Positions 7,805-17,566 of a DNA stretch of 64,000 nt are shown one piece after another. The position numbers and the translations under genes are program-made. The DNA comes from Desertimonas sp963772825. GTDB lineage: Bacteria > Actinomycetota > Acidimicrobiia > Acidimicrobiales > Ilumatobacteraceae. The stretch's first letter is position 1; each line of letters opens with the position of its first letter. A model generated the notes under the pieces. The model did not search any database. It worked only from the letters and a program-made list of their open reading frames with translations, and had not been told where the DNA came from. The stretch spans positions 1 to 64,000 of the forward strand of contig CAVYYX010000023.1 of assembly GCA_963772825.1 (NCBI GenBank), in the 5' to 3' direction.

Positions 7805-10763
7805 ATGGCGAAGAACATGAGGGTGCACGAGCTGGCCAAGGAGCTCGGGATGACGAACGGCGAGGCGATGGATCTCGCCAGCGCGCTCGGGGTCCCGGTG
7901 AAGAGCCACTCGTCGTCGCTCAACGAGGCCTACGCCGACATGATCCGTCGCCGTGCAGTGCGTGACGGTCTGACCCGCGACGAGCAGCCCGAAGAGCCCA
8001 AGCCGGTCAAGAAGACCACCAAGAAGGCCGCCGCCAAGGCCGAGACCCCCGAGGCCACCGAGACCACCGAGACCCTCGAGACCACCGAGGTCCCGGCCGG
8101 CGACGTCGCCGACACGGTCGAGGTCGAGTCGGTCGTGCCGGCGCCCGCCGCGGCTGAGGTCATCGAGCCGTCTCCGCCCGCCGAGCCCGCACCTGCGCCG
8201 GAGCCTTCGGCCGAGCAACCGGACGTGCCCGTTGCCGAGCCCGAGCCCGTCGCCGTCGTGGCACCGGCTCCTGCCGAACCTGCGCCGCGCCCGGTCCGCT
8301 CCGAGCGCCCACCGGTCACACCGCGCGTCGAGGCACCCGTCGTTGCGGAGGTCGCGGCTCGCGACGTCCCGGACCCGGTGGCGGCACGGCCGGTCGAAGT
8401 CGCCCACGCAGAACGAGTGATCTCATCAGGGCGGCCATCGCCGGATGCGCCAGCCACCCCGCGGCCGGTCGAGACCGCGACCGCCCGCACCGCTGCGCCG
8501 GCCACGCGTCCCGCGCCGGCCACCGTCGGTGCCCCGGCCGCCGCTCCGGCGTCCGCACCGGCCGGAGCTCCGAGTCGTCCGCTCTCGCCCACCGGCAAGC
8601 CGATTCCGCCGCCACCGGGCCGGCCGCTGTCGCCATCGGGTCGCCCGATCCCGCCCCCGCCGGGCAGCGCTCGGCCCTCGGGCGGCACTCGAGTGGCGCC
8701 GGGTCAACGGAGCGGCCCACCCAGTGGTCCGCGCACCGGTGGTCCTGTACGACCCGGTGGAGCCCGCCCCGGCGGCGGCGCGTTCACCCCCGGCAGCGGC
8801 CGCCCAGGCGGCGGTCGGCCGGGCGGTCCCGGTGGACCCGGCGGTCCCGGTGGTCCCGGTGGTCCGGGTTCGCGGCCGAGCGGCCAGCGTCGCCCGCCGC
8901 GCCGTGGACGCAGCCGTCGTCGTCGCCGCGACCGCGAGGAGCTGCAGCCGCAGTTCACCAACTACACGCGCAGCGACGCGCCGGTCCCCGAGGGGATCAT
9001 CGTCATCGAACGCGGCGTCTCCGCCCAGGAGTTCGGTCCCAAGCTCAACCGTACGGCAGCCGACGTCGTGCGCTTCCTGCTCAACAACGGCGAGATGGTC
9101 ACGGCCACGATGACCCTGTCGGACGACCAGATGGAGCTGTTCGCCCTCGAGATCGGCGCCGAGATCCTCCTCGTCGAACCCGGCCAGCAGGAAGAGATCG
9201 AGCTGCAAGCGCTGTTCGACGACAGCGACGACGAGGAGAACCAGCAGCCGCGGGCACCGGTGGTCACCGTGATGGGTCACGTCGACCATGGCAAGACCAC
9301 GTTGCTCGACAAGATCCGCTCGGCCAACGTCGTCGCCGGCGAGGCCGGTGGCATCACCCAGCACATCGGTGCCTACCAAGTCGTCCAGGGCGACCACCCG
9401 CTGACGTTCATCGACACGCCCGGCCACGCCGCATTCACCCAGATGCGGGCCCGCGGCGCCGAGGCCACCGACATCGTCGTGCTGGTCGTCGCCGCCGACG
9501 ACGGCGTGATGCCCCAGACGATCGAGGCGATCAACCACGCCCGGGCCGCAGAGGTGCCGATGATCGTGGCGATGAACAAGATCGACAAGGACAACGCCGA
9601 TCCGCAGCGGGTGCTCAACCAGCTCGCCGAACAGGGATTGGTCCCCGAGTCGTGGGGCGGCGACACGATCGTCGTCGAGCTGTCGGCCACCCAGGAGCTG
9701 GGGATCGACGACCTCCTCGACCAGCTGCTCGTCGTCGCCGAGCTCGAGGAGCTGACGGCGAACCCCGAGGGTCGGGCCAAAGGTGTCGTGCTCGAATCGA
9801 ACCTCGACGTCGGGCGTGGGCCGGTTGCCACGGTGCTCGTCGACAAGGGTGAGCTGAACGTCGGCGATCCGATCGTCGCCGGCCCGGCGTGGGGTCGGGT
9901 CCGGGCGATGCTCAACGACAAGGGTGAGCAGATCAAGACGGCCGGTCCGTCGACGCCCGTGCAGGTGCTCGGGCTGTCGGCCGTGCCGGCGGCCGGTGAC
10001 GAGTTCCGCTCGGCTCCCGACGAGAAGATCGCCCGCACGGTTGCCGAGGCCCGCGAGCAGCGTCTGCGACTCAAGGCCCAGCGTGGCGACGCCCGCGTGA
10101 AGACCGGGACGAAGCTGGAGGACATCTTCAACCAGATCCAGTCGGGTGAGACGGCGACCCTGAATCTGATCCTCAAGGCCGACGTCCAGGGCTCGCTTGG
10201 AGGCGGTCACCGAGAGCCTGCGCAAGCTCGATCGCCCGGAGGTCGAGTTGACGTTCGTGCATCGGGCGGTCGGGGCGATCACCGAGAACGACATCACCCT
10301 TGCCGCCACGACGAACGCCACGATCATCGGGTTCAACGTGCGTCCGGACCGCAAGGCCCGCGACGCCGCCGACAGCGCCGACGTCGAGATCCGCACGTAC
10401 GAGGTGATCTACAAGCTGCTCGAGGAGATCGAGCAGGCGATGGTCGGCATGCTCGCTCCGGAGTACGAGGAGGTCGTCACCGGCGAGGCAGAGGTGCGCG
10501 AGATCTTCCGGGTGCCGAGGATCGGGGCGATCGCCGGTTGCTACGTCCGCTCCGGCGTGATCACACGCGGCTCGAAGGTTCGCTTCCTGCGCGACGGCAC
10601 GATCATCTGGAAGGGCGAGATCTCGTCGCTCAAGCGCTTCAAGGACGACGCCCGCGAGGTTCGCGAGGGCTTCGAGTGCGGGATCGGCCTGTCCGACTTC
10701 CAGGACCTCAAGCAGGGCGACCTCATCGAGACGTTCGAGGAGCAGGAGATCGCCCGCACCTGA
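7805..10763 (+). CDS. infB: Translation initiation factor IF-2, with one-base frameshift
   Basis: GTPase that places initiator tRNA on the 30S subunit. About 490 residues of N-terminal low-complexity sequence (Ala/Pro/Glu, then GRPLSPTGKPIPPPPG-type repeats and a Gly-Pro-Gly tract) precede the G domain, with G1 GHVDHGKTT (about residues 490-498), G3 DTPGHAAF and G4 NKID. At about 10195-10200 the frame breaks within ADVQGSL|EAVTESLRKL: CTTGGAGGCG has one G too many. The rest, including IF2 domains 3 and 4, continues in the next frame to 10763. The span is 3x986+1 bases. Because the gene is essential, a sequence error is far more likely than a pseudogene. Confidence 0.93.
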
Positions 10764-10772
10764 CCGGCACCC

Positions 10773-10849
10773 GTTCTGGGCGGCCTCCGGTCCATTTTCC
10801 GATCTGGGCGGCGTGCGGACCGATTTCCGGCCTGTCCGCCGCCCAGAAT
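10773..10849. repeat. Family C three-box palindromic element, copy 1
   Basis: Forward boxes TTCTGGGCGGC (10774-10784) and ATCTGGGCGGC (10802-10812) are followed by the inverted box GCCGCCCAGAA (10838-10848), which pairs perfectly with the first. It lies between the 3' ends of infB and the convergent CHRD gene. Other copies are at 14340, 40133 and 43646. Confidence 0.8.
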
Positions 10850-10854
10850 GATGG

Positions 10855-11314
10855 TCAGCGGAGTTGGCCGCGGACGGCACCGCCTTGGAACTCGGTCGTT
10901 GTGCACGTTGACGTAGAACCCGCTCGGGTTGTGGGCGATGTCGCTGGCCAGCGCCGTGATCGGCGTTCGCTGCAGGCACTCGGCTGAGAACCCACCGCTC
11001 GGCGCTTGGAAGTCGACGACCACCGGACCGTCTGGACCCGCGGTGCCTCGGTGGATGTGCGCCAGCGTGGCCGGAGCGATCCGGGCGGCGGCCACGAAGT
11101 AGCAGAGCGTCGCCCCGTATCGGTGATGATCGACACCCCGGCGGCGCCGAATCCGTCGGGATCGCCCGGATTGGGCACCTCGTTCCTGCCCCAGCAGACG
11201 GTCGCCGTGAGCCGGAAACGGTGGTCGGCTTCGAGCCGGGCCGGCGTCACCGGCGGCGACTGCCCCAATTGCGACGGCTCCGGCGGCCACCACATGACGA
11301 ACTCGTCTCATCAT
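10855..11314 (-). pseudogene. CHRD-domain secreted protein, disrupted by several frameshifts
   Basis: Pieces of one CHRD domain lie in order but in switching frames: a signal-like N-terminus MMRRVRHVVAAGAVAIGAVAA, then RLTATVCWGRNEVPNPGDPDG, then TLCYFVAAARIAPATLAHIHRG ... NPSGFYVNVHND, then EFQGGAVRGQL and stop. That needs about three frame changes in 460 bp. The ATG follows a strong AAAGGGGGA. CHRD domains occur in secreted or spore-coat-like proteins of unclear function. The density of breaks favours genuine decay over sequencing error, though the amino-acid conservation is still high. Confidence 0.75.
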
Positions 11315-11403
11315 TCCCCCTTTCGAGTTGTTCCCCTCGACTTGCTCTACGTGCGGCAGCGGCGAACGGTTCATGGGGCGGTCCCACCCGATAGACAGTG
11401 GTC

Positions 11404-12057
11404 ATGAGCGAGCCGATCCCCACCAGCTACGACGCCGAGTTCTTCCTCGATCCCGCTTGCCCGTGGTGCTGGATCACCTCGCGGTGGGTCGTCAACGTGC
11501 AGAGCGAGCGGGCACTCAGCGTGCGGTGGCGCTACATCTCGCTGTACCTCATCAACCTCGACAAGGACGGCGAGTACGCGGTGAGCCATCGCCCGGGGGC
11601 CCTCGCCACGTTCAAGCTGATGCGCGTGCTCCACGAGGTTGGCCTGCGCGAGGGCAACGACGCCGTCGGCAAGCTGTACACCGCGATGGGCACGGAGCTG
11701 CACGTCCATCGCCGCCGCGACGAGGCCTACGCCGACGTCTCGTCCTTCGCTCGTGAATGTCTCGGCGCCGTGGGTCTCGACCCGGAGTACGCCGATCACG
11801 TCGACGACGAGTCCCACGACGTCGCGATCCGCGAGGAAACCGACCTCGGCCTCGAGCGCACCGGCGGCAACGTCGGGACGCCGATCATCACCATCGGGCC
11901 GGACACCGAGTCGGCGCGCAGCTTCTTCGGGCCGGTGCTGCCGAAGGCGCCCAAGGGTGACGACGCTGTCGCCTTGTGGAATGCCGTCGCCACGCTCGCC
12001 CACTCCGACGTCGCCGAGCTCAAGCGGACGCTGCGCGGCGAGCTCGTCTTCGACTGA
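11404..12057 (+). CDS. DsbA-like mycothiol-dependent nitroreductase (Rv2466c family)
   Basis: 217 aa thioredoxin-fold protein. The active-site motif CPWCWITSRW lies at about residues 19-28, preceded by EFFLDPA, and the C-terminal part has GTPIITI ... FFGPVLPKAPKGDDAVALW. This matches the mycobacterial Rv2466c family, which uses mycothiol to reduce nitro compounds and other oxidants. Mycothiol is the actinobacterial thiol, supporting the taxonomic inference. The gene diverges from the CHRD remnant and ends 23 bp before rbfA. Confidence 0.85.
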   Translation: MSEPIPTSYDAEFFLDPACPWCWITSRWVVNVQSERALSVRWRYISLYLINLDKDGEYAVSHRPGALATFKLMRVLHEVGLREGNDAVGKLYTAMGTELHVHRRRDEAYADVSSFARECLGAVGLDPEYADHVDDESHDVAIREETDLGLERTGGNVGTPIITIGPDTESARSFFGPVLPKAPKGDDAVALWNAVATLAHSDVAELKRTLRGELVFD

Positions 12058-12080
12058 TCCGACGGTCCTCGGAGGGAGCG

Positions 12081-12464
12081 ATGATGGCTACACGCCGACG
12101 CCCGCCCGCCGGCGGGCACAAGTACCCGCGCAGCGCGAGGGTCAGCGAGACGCTGCGCGAGGTCCTCGCCGACGAGCTCGTGCGGATCGACGATGAGCGG
12201 CTCGAGTTCGTCACGATCACCAACATCGACGTCGACAACGAGCTGAACCGCGCCATCGTCTACTTCGATTCGCTCGCCGGCGAGTCTGGCGACGAGGCGA
12301 TCATCGAGGTCCTCGAGCAGCATCGACGCCGCATGCAGTCGTCGATCAATCGGCAGATCCGCGCCAAGAAGACACCGGTGCTCGACTTCCGCGCCGACGA
12401 GGTGATCCGCGCCGCCGAGCGCATCGACGAGATATTGCGAGGCGACCGCGAGCCCGGCGGCTGA
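12081..12464 (+). CDS. rbfA: 30S ribosome-binding factor RbfA
   Basis: 127 aa, binding the 16S rRNA 5' region during 30S assembly and cold adaptation. KYPRSARVSETLREVLADELVRI opens the KH-like domain; later INRQIRAKKTPVLDFRADE is the typical ending. GGAGGGAG lies directly before two consecutive ATGs (12081, 12084); the first is used here. The gene is followed seven bases later by truB, the usual order after infB. Confidence 0.95.
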   Translation: MMATRRRPPAGGHKYPRSARVSETLREVLADELVRIDDERLEFVTITNIDVDNELNRAIVYFDSLAGESGDEAIIEVLEQHRRRMQSSINRQIRAKKTPVLDFRADEVIRAAERIDEILRGDREPGG

Positions 12465-12470
12465 GGTCTG

Positions 12471-13359
12471 ATGGCGAAGCGCCGGCCACCGACGGTCCAC
12501 GGGGTGGCGGTCGTCGACAAGCCGGCGGGCGTCACGAGTCACGACGTCGTCGCCCAACTACGGCGACGCTTCGACGAGCGGCGCATCGGCCATGCCGGCA
12601 CCCTCGACCCTGGGCGCCACCGGCGTGCTCGTCGTCGGTGTCGGGACGGTCACCCGCCTGCTGCGCTTCATCACCGACGGGCGCAAGCGCTACACGGGCG
12701 AGATCGTCCTCGGCGTGGAGACCGACTCGCTCGACGCCGATGGCACCGTCACGGCGGTCCGTGATGCCGCGCTGGTTGACCTCGACCGGGCGCGCGCCAT
12801 GATCGCCGAGCATCTCGTCGGCGAGATCGAACAGATTCCGCCGATGGTGTCGGCGCTCAAGGTGGACGGCCGGCGATTGCACGAACTGGCCCGTGAAGGC
12901 CAGGACATCGAGCGCCGACCGCGCCCGGTCCGCGTCGACCGCTTCGACGTCGTCGGGTCGTCGTCCGATGAGGCCGGCCGCCAGGTGTTGCAGGTCGAGG
13001 TCGACTGCGGGCCGGGTACCTACGTCCGTTCGCTGGCCGCCGACCTCGGCCGGCTCCTTGGCACTGGCGCCCACCTGCGTCATCTGCGTCGGACCGCTGT
13101 CGAGCCGTTCACGATCGACGAGGCCGCCCCGGCCGAGACCTGCGCCCTGCTGCCGCCGATCGAGGCGGTGCGGGCGCTCGTCAAGGTGACCGTCGACGAC
13201 GCGACGCAGGACGAGATCGCGGTGGGCAAGCCGCTTCCGACTCCGGCCGGCCCCGGGCCGTGGGCGATGGTCACCGGTGACGGCACGCTGCTGGCCGTTT
13301 ATGAGCCGTTCGGCGCCGGCGCCGCCAAACCAGCGGTCGTGCTGGCGACGGGCCGATAG
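12471..13359 (+). CDS. truB: tRNA pseudouridine(55) synthase TruB, with one-base frameshift
   Basis: Makes pseudouridine 55 in the T-loop of tRNAs. The N-terminus VAVVDKPAGVTSHDVV leads to the catalytic segment GHAGTLDPG (Asp in TLDP), where the frame breaks: CCTGGGCGCC has one G too many at about 12610-12615. From ATGVLVVGVGTVTRLLRFI onward the protein continues in the next frame, including GTYVRSLAADLG, to a PUA-like C-terminal region. The span is one base longer than a multiple of three. The break is in a G-run, typical of a sequencing indel. The stop TAG is also part of the ribF -10 box. Confidence 0.92.
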
Positions 13360-13370
13360 CGTCGACCGGC

Positions 13371-14318
13371 GTGCAGGTGATCACCGCCGTCGATCCGGCA
13401 CCGTGGCCCGACGATCGGACGGTCGTCACGATCGGCGCCTACGACGGTGTTCATCTGGGCCATCAAGCGGTGATCGACCAGGTTCGGGCGATCGCCGCCG
13501 AGTCCGCAGCCAGATCCGTGGTGCTCACGTTCGACCGCCACCCGGCGATGGTGGTGCGACCGGAGTCGGCGCCGCAGCTGCTCACCGATCCGCAGCAACG
13601 CCTCGAGCTGCTCGCCGCCACGGGCATCGACGCCACGGTCGTGCTGCCGTTCGACGAGGAGCAGTCCCACGAATCGCCCGAGTCGTTCGTCCGGCGAGTC
13701 CTCGTCAGCGGCCTGCGCGTCCGCACCGTCGTGGTCGGCGAGGATTTCCACTTCGGCGCTCATCGGCGCGGCCACGTCGACCTGCTCGAGAAGCTCGGCC
13801 GAACCAACGACTTCGCCGTGCGTCCGATCGAGTTGATCGAGCGACTCGACGGCGTGAGCGAGCCGCTCAGCTCGACCGCCATCCGTCGGGCCCTCGCCGG
13901 CGGGGACGTCACCCGCGCCGCCAGCATGCTCGGGCGACTCCACGAGGTTCGTGGCGAGGTGATGATGGGCGATCAGCGCGGCCGACTGCTCGGCTTCCCG
14001 ACCGCCAACGTCAGCGTGCCCCGCAATGTCTGCGTGCCTGCCGACGGCGTGTACGCCGGGTGGTTCGAGCGGGCCGACGGATCCGAGCACCCGTGTGCGA
14101 TCAACCTCGGCCGTCGCCCAACGTTCTACGAGCACGCCGAGGCGTCGCTGCTCGAGGCCCACCTCCTCGACTTCGACGGCGACTTGTACGGCGAGCACGT
14201 CAAGGTTCGCTTCGCCCACTTCCTGCGCAGCGAGCGCAAGTTCGACGGGATCGAGGCGATCGTCGCCCAGCTCAAACTCGACGTCGCCCACGCCCGAGCG
14301 TTGCTGTCAGCGGGCTAG
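13371..14318 (+). CDS. ribF: Bifunctional riboflavin kinase / FMN adenylyltransferase
   Basis: 315 aa, converting riboflavin to FMN and FAD. The N-terminal nucleotidyltransferase has TIGAYDGVHLGHQAVIDQV and, later, SSTAIRRALAGGD. The C-terminal kinase has RLLGFPTANVSVP and DGVYAGWFE, ending in the usual LRSERKFDGIEAIVAQL. The GTG at 13371 follows a TAGCGT box (13357-13362) by eight bases, so the mRNA is probably leaderless. It closes the infB-side cluster. Confidence 0.96.
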   Translation: MQVITAVDPAPWPDDRTVVTIGAYDGVHLGHQAVIDQVRAIAAESAARSVVLTFDRHPAMVVRPESAPQLLTDPQQRLELLAATGIDATVVLPFDEEQSHESPESFVRRVLVSGLRVRTVVVGEDFHFGAHRRGHVDLLEKLGRTNDFAVRPIELIERLDGVSEPLSSTAIRRALAGGDVTRAASMLGRLHEVRGEVMMGDQRGRLLGFPTANVSVPRNVCVPADGVYAGWFERADGSEHPCAINLGRRPTFYEHAEASLLEAHLLDFDGDLYGEHVKVRFAHFLRSERKFDGIEAIVAQLKLDVAHARALLSAG

Positions 14319-14339
14319 CGCGAGCGGTCGCCCAACTCC

Positions 14340-14413
14340 GATCTGGGTGCGATCCGTCTGATTCCGCATCTGGGCGCGATCTGTCTGGACAGTCCGGACG
14401 ATCGCGCCCAGAT
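14340..14413. repeat. Family C three-box palindromic element, copy 2
   Basis: Box 1 GATCTGGGTGCGATC (14340-14354) is followed by box 2 ATCTGGGCGCGAT (14368-14380), which pairs perfectly with ATCGCGCCCAGAT (14401-14413). An inner TCTGGAC/GTCCGGA stem extends the hairpin almost to its loop. It lies between the convergent ends of ribF and the acyltransferase gene and could terminate both, although no T-run follows. Confidence 0.8.
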
Positions 14414-14467
14414 CTCCGCGACCGAGTTCAAGGCAAGCACCCAACGCCGTTCTACGGGTGATCGTTG

Positions 14468-16384
14468 TCACCGAGCTAGCGCGGTGTTGACGTACTCCAC
14501 GAAGGCGTCGGCGGCGGGGTTGTGGCGGCGGTACTCGTAGTGCGATCCGTCGGGACGGATCCCGCCGTCGTCGACTCGGCCGTTGATCCACTCGCTGAAC
14601 CACAACACCTCGACGTCCGGGCGGTCCGCGGCGATCGCCGTGATGATGGCGTTGAGCCGGTCGACCCGAGCGGGATCGCGACTGTCGACGAACGACGGTG
14701 AAAGCCCCTCGATGCCGACCGTCGGGCTGAGGTACGGACAGGTCATCCACAGGATGCGGCCGACGCCGGCAGCGCTGAGCCGGTTGGCAACCGTTTCGAA
14801 GCGGTTGCGGACGTGCTCGTCGAACGACGGGTCGCCGATCACGTACTGACCGTCGCCAGCACCGGGAAGCGGTTGGGCGAGCAACTCCCACTGGCACGAG
14901 ATGAGGACCGCCACGTCGACGTCGTTGGCCGCCGCCTTGGCGGCGAAGCGCCCAGCGGGGTCGTCGCAAGCATCGGGCTGCTCGGGTGGCGGCGATGGGG
15001 ACAGGGCGATCCCGCACCCGAGGTCGACTTCCGACGGGGCGCGCTCGAACGCCGGAGGCGCCGTCGCCTCGCCGAGGGCGAGGAGCAGCGAGAGCCCGAC
15101 GGAGTCGCCGAACATGCCCACGCGGACAGCGTCGGTGGTGTCAGCGCGCGTCGCGTCGGCGTCGCCATCGCCATCGGCCGCTTCGGCCGAGAGTCCGCCG
15201 AGCAGGGCAGCCGATCGTGTGGCGCGACCGTCGACGACGGCGGCGACGGCGACGATGGCCAGCGTCGCGGCGGCAGCGAAGGCCAGTGGGCGCCCCGCGA
15301 TCCGCTGCCGGCGGCGCATCGGATGCTCGACGACGATGGCGCTGAGCTGGGCGAGTGCCACCGAGATCACCACGATCACCAATGATCGGGTCGGCGAGGG
15401 GGCAATCAGGCGGTCGGCGACGACGATCACCGGCCAGTGCACGAGGTACAGGGCGTAGCTGATTCCCCCGAGCCGGCGCAATGAACCCAGGCGGGCGAGG
15501 GCGGCCACCGGGCCGCTCGGCAACAGGGCGCCGACGACGAGCAGCACGGAACACGCCGCCGTCAGCGGCAACAATCCACGCCGCAACGCCTCGCTGTCCG
15601 GCGTGGCGACGACCCACAGGGCGACGGTCACCGCCATCGCTCCCGCAGCTGTCGCGCCGAGCCACCGCCCATGGGTGAGAACCAAGGCGCGGCGCCGCGC
15701 CGACATCAACACCGCAGCCGCCGCGACGCCGATCATCAACTCGCCAGCGCGTGTATCACTGCCGTAGTAGATCCGATCGATACCGGCGCCGGCGACGATC
15801 GGAATGACGAACGACAGCAGCGCGACCGCCACCGCGACGACGAACACGAGGCGCACCGGCCGCCGGGCGCGCCCGGCGACGAGCACGGCGAGCAGTCCGA
15901 CGACGAGGTAGAACTGCTCCTCGATCGCCAGGCTCCAGAAGTGCAGCACGGCGCTCGGTCCGCCGAACAGTTCGGCGTATGACGAACCCTCGGCGAGGAA
16001 GTGCCAGTTGGCGACGTTGAGGCTGCTGGCGACGACGTCACCTCGGGTCGTCGCATCGAGGGCCGGCGTCAGCCGCCTGCCCACGGCGACGACGGCCAAC
16101 GTGATCAGCGCGGGCGGGAGCAGTCGCCGCACCCGCCGGCGCCAGAAGGCCGGGAGCGAGAAGCGCCCGGTGGTGACGACCTCGTCGAGGATCAGCGTCC
16201 CGATCAAGAAGCCCGACAGCGTGAAGAACAACGACACGCCGAGATAGCCGCCGCTCGCCTCGTCGATACCGAGATGGAAGGCCACGACGGCGGCGACGGC
16301 AAGCCCGCGCAGCCCGTCGAGGCCGGGCTGATGAACGAGGCCGTGGGGCCCGGTCCAACGGGTGAACGGCGTCAACTCGTCCAT
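14468..16384 (-). CDS. Membrane acyltransferase 3 fused to SGNH domain (OafA/YrhL type)
   Basis: 638 aa. The N-terminal ~370 residues form about ten membrane helices beginning HQPGLDGLRGLAVAAVVAFHLG, the acyltransferase-3 signature, with EEQFYLVVGLL later. The C-terminal ~230 residues are extracytoplasmic and SGNH-like: GMFGDSVGLSL supplies the catalytic Ser in GDS, and RPDGSHYEYRRHN the D-x-x-H pair. Proteins of this build O-acetylate cell-surface glycans, with the SGNH domain handling the acyl group outside. The acceptor is unknown and no glycan genes adjoin. Single gene between elements of families B and C. Confidence 0.9.
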   Translation of the reverse strand: MDELTPFTRWTGPHGLVHQPGLDGLRGLAVAAVVAFHLGIDEASGGYLGVSLFFTLSGFLIGTLILDEVVTTGRFSLPAFWRRRVRRLLPPALITLAVVAVGRRLTPALDATTRGDVVASSLNVANWHFLAEGSSYAELFGGPSAVLHFWSLAIEEQFYLVVGLLAVLVAGRARRPVRLVFVVAVAVALLSFVIPIVAGAGIDRIYYGSDTRAGELMIGVAAAAVLMSARRRALVLTHGRWLGATAAGAMAVTVALWVVATPDSEALRRGLLPLTAACSVLLVVGALLPSGPVAALARLGSLRRLGGISYALYLVHWPVIVVADRLIAPSPTRSLVIVVISVALAQLSAIVVEHPMRRRQRIAGRPLAFAAAATLAIVAVAAVVDGRATRSAALLGGLSAEAADGDGDADATRADTTDAVRVGMFGDSVGLSLLLALGEATAPPAFERAPSEVDLGCGIALSPSPPPEQPDACDDPAGRFAAKAAANDVDVAVLISCQWELLAQPLPGAGDGQYVIGDPSFDEHVRNRFETVANRLSAAGVGRILWMTCPYLSPTVGIEGLSPSFVDSRDPARVDRLNAIITAIAADRPDVEVLWFSEWINGRVDDGGIRPDGSHYEYRRHNPAADAFVEYVNTALAR

Positions 16385-16410
16385 CGACGCCCGACAGTAG
16401 GCGCCAGAGC

Positions 16411-16459
16411 GTTTGCGTCAGCCGGATGACTCACAATCGGTCGGCGGGCTGACGCAAAC
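16411..16459. repeat. Family B palindromic element, copy 1
   Basis: Perfect 13-bp arms GTTTGCGTCAGCC (16411-16423) and GGCTGACGCAAAC (16447-16459) enclose a loop containing GGATGACTCACAATCGG. Copy 2 at 34424-34470 keeps nearly the same loop. It sits beyond the stop of the substrate-binding protein gene and before the acyltransferase start. Confidence 0.8.
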
Positions 16460-16473
16460 CGTTCGGAGCGACG

Positions 16474-17559
16474 TCACTGCGGCCAGATGACCTCGGCGTT
16501 GTCGTCGTAGACCGACGCAGCGAGCTCGACGTCGGCGACGGCGGACAGCTCGGGCAGTTGCTCGGCGAACAGGCCGACGGCGTCGTAGGCGTCGACCTCG
16601 GCCTGCAGCAGGGCGAGGTCGGGGACGCCGTAGGGCGCACCGTCCGGATAGGACTCACGGAGCAGCTCGGCGTCGGTCTGCCAGCGGAACGTCTCACTCT
16701 CGATCGACAGAAAGCTCGGGTTCCCCCCGGCCTCGGCCAGCCCGAACGCCGCCTCGACGGCGGCTTGCGGGTCGGCGATCGCGTCGGCGAGACCGCGCAT
16801 CGTCGCCCGCACGAAGTCCTGCGCTGCCGTGGGGTGCTCGTCGAGGAACTGCCGGCTCGTGTAGATCACCCCGAAGGAACCCGGGACGTCGTACTCGGCG
16901 GGGTCGAACAGGTCGTACTCGATCCCGGCCCGCTGGAGCGTTCCCGGCTCGTTGCTCTTGTAGCCGGGAAACCCGTCGATGCCGTCGAGGGCGATGTGGG
17001 CGACCGGGTCGAAGCCGTCGAGCAGCACCGTGTCGTAGCCCTCACCTTCCACCAGACCGGCGCCGGCGAGCATCGCTTCGACCGCTGTCGTCATCGCTCC
17101 CTTGACGCCGATCGTCGATCCTTGCAAATCGTCGAGCGACTCGGCCGTGCCCGGCTTGATGATCAAGGCGTCGATCGGCGTTCGACCTTCGACGACAACG
17201 GCGATGAGCGCGGCGTCATTGGCCGACGAGAAGTTGATCACCTCGCTGAACGAGCCGCCGGACGCGAACTGCGCCTCGTTGCCGGCGATCAACGGGTAGT
17301 TGGCGGTGGAGAAGCTGGAGATCACGTCGACATCGAGGCACAGCTCGTCGTAGTAGCCGTTCTGCTCGGCGACGAACACGTCGACCATCGACGCCGCGGC
17401 GGCGAAGTCGAACCCCGTGAGGTAGGTGATCGTGCCCGCCTCGCGGTTCTCGGCGCAGCGCTCGTCGGCCGTCGGGGTCGTGCCTCCGGCACCGATGAGG
17501 GCCGGCACCGACGCGATGAGGGCGCTGGCGACGAACAGGCGGCGGAGAAGCTGGCTCAT
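16474..17559 (-). CDS. ABC transporter substrate-binding protein, NMT1/THI5-like
   Basis: 361 aa with a Sec signal peptide (RRLFVASALIASVPALIGAGG). Early TYLTGFDFAAAASMVDVFVAEQNGYYDE is typical of NMT1/SsuA-like binding proteins, which capture thiamine precursors, sulfonates or related small molecules. The specific ligand cannot be told. It is the last gene of a minus-strand operon: Ku, ATPase, permease, binding protein. Only seven bases separate it from the permease stop. Confidence 0.88.
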   Translation of the reverse strand: MSQLLRRLFVASALIASVPALIGAGGTTPTADERCAENREAGTITYLTGFDFAAAASMVDVFVAEQNGYYDELCLDVDVISSFSTANYPLIAGNEAQFASGGSFSEVINFSSANDAALIAVVVEGRTPIDALIIKPGTAESLDDLQGSTIGVKGAMTTAVEAMLAGAGLVEGEGYDTVLLDGFDPVAHIALDGIDGFPGYKSNEPGTLQRAGIEYDLFDPAEYDVPGSFGVIYTSRQFLDEHPTAAQDFVRATMRGLADAIADPQAAVEAAFGLAEAGGNPSFLSIESETFRWQTDAELLRESYPDGAPYGVPDLALLQAEVDAYDAVGLFAEQLPELSAVADVELAASVYDDNAEVIWPQ

Positions 17560-17566
17560 GCAGCGG

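Noticed and set aside
8800..8870. GGTCCCGGTGG-type tandem repeat
   Set aside because: It is the Gly-Pro tract of the IF-2 N-terminal region, a coding low-complexity segment and not a separate element.
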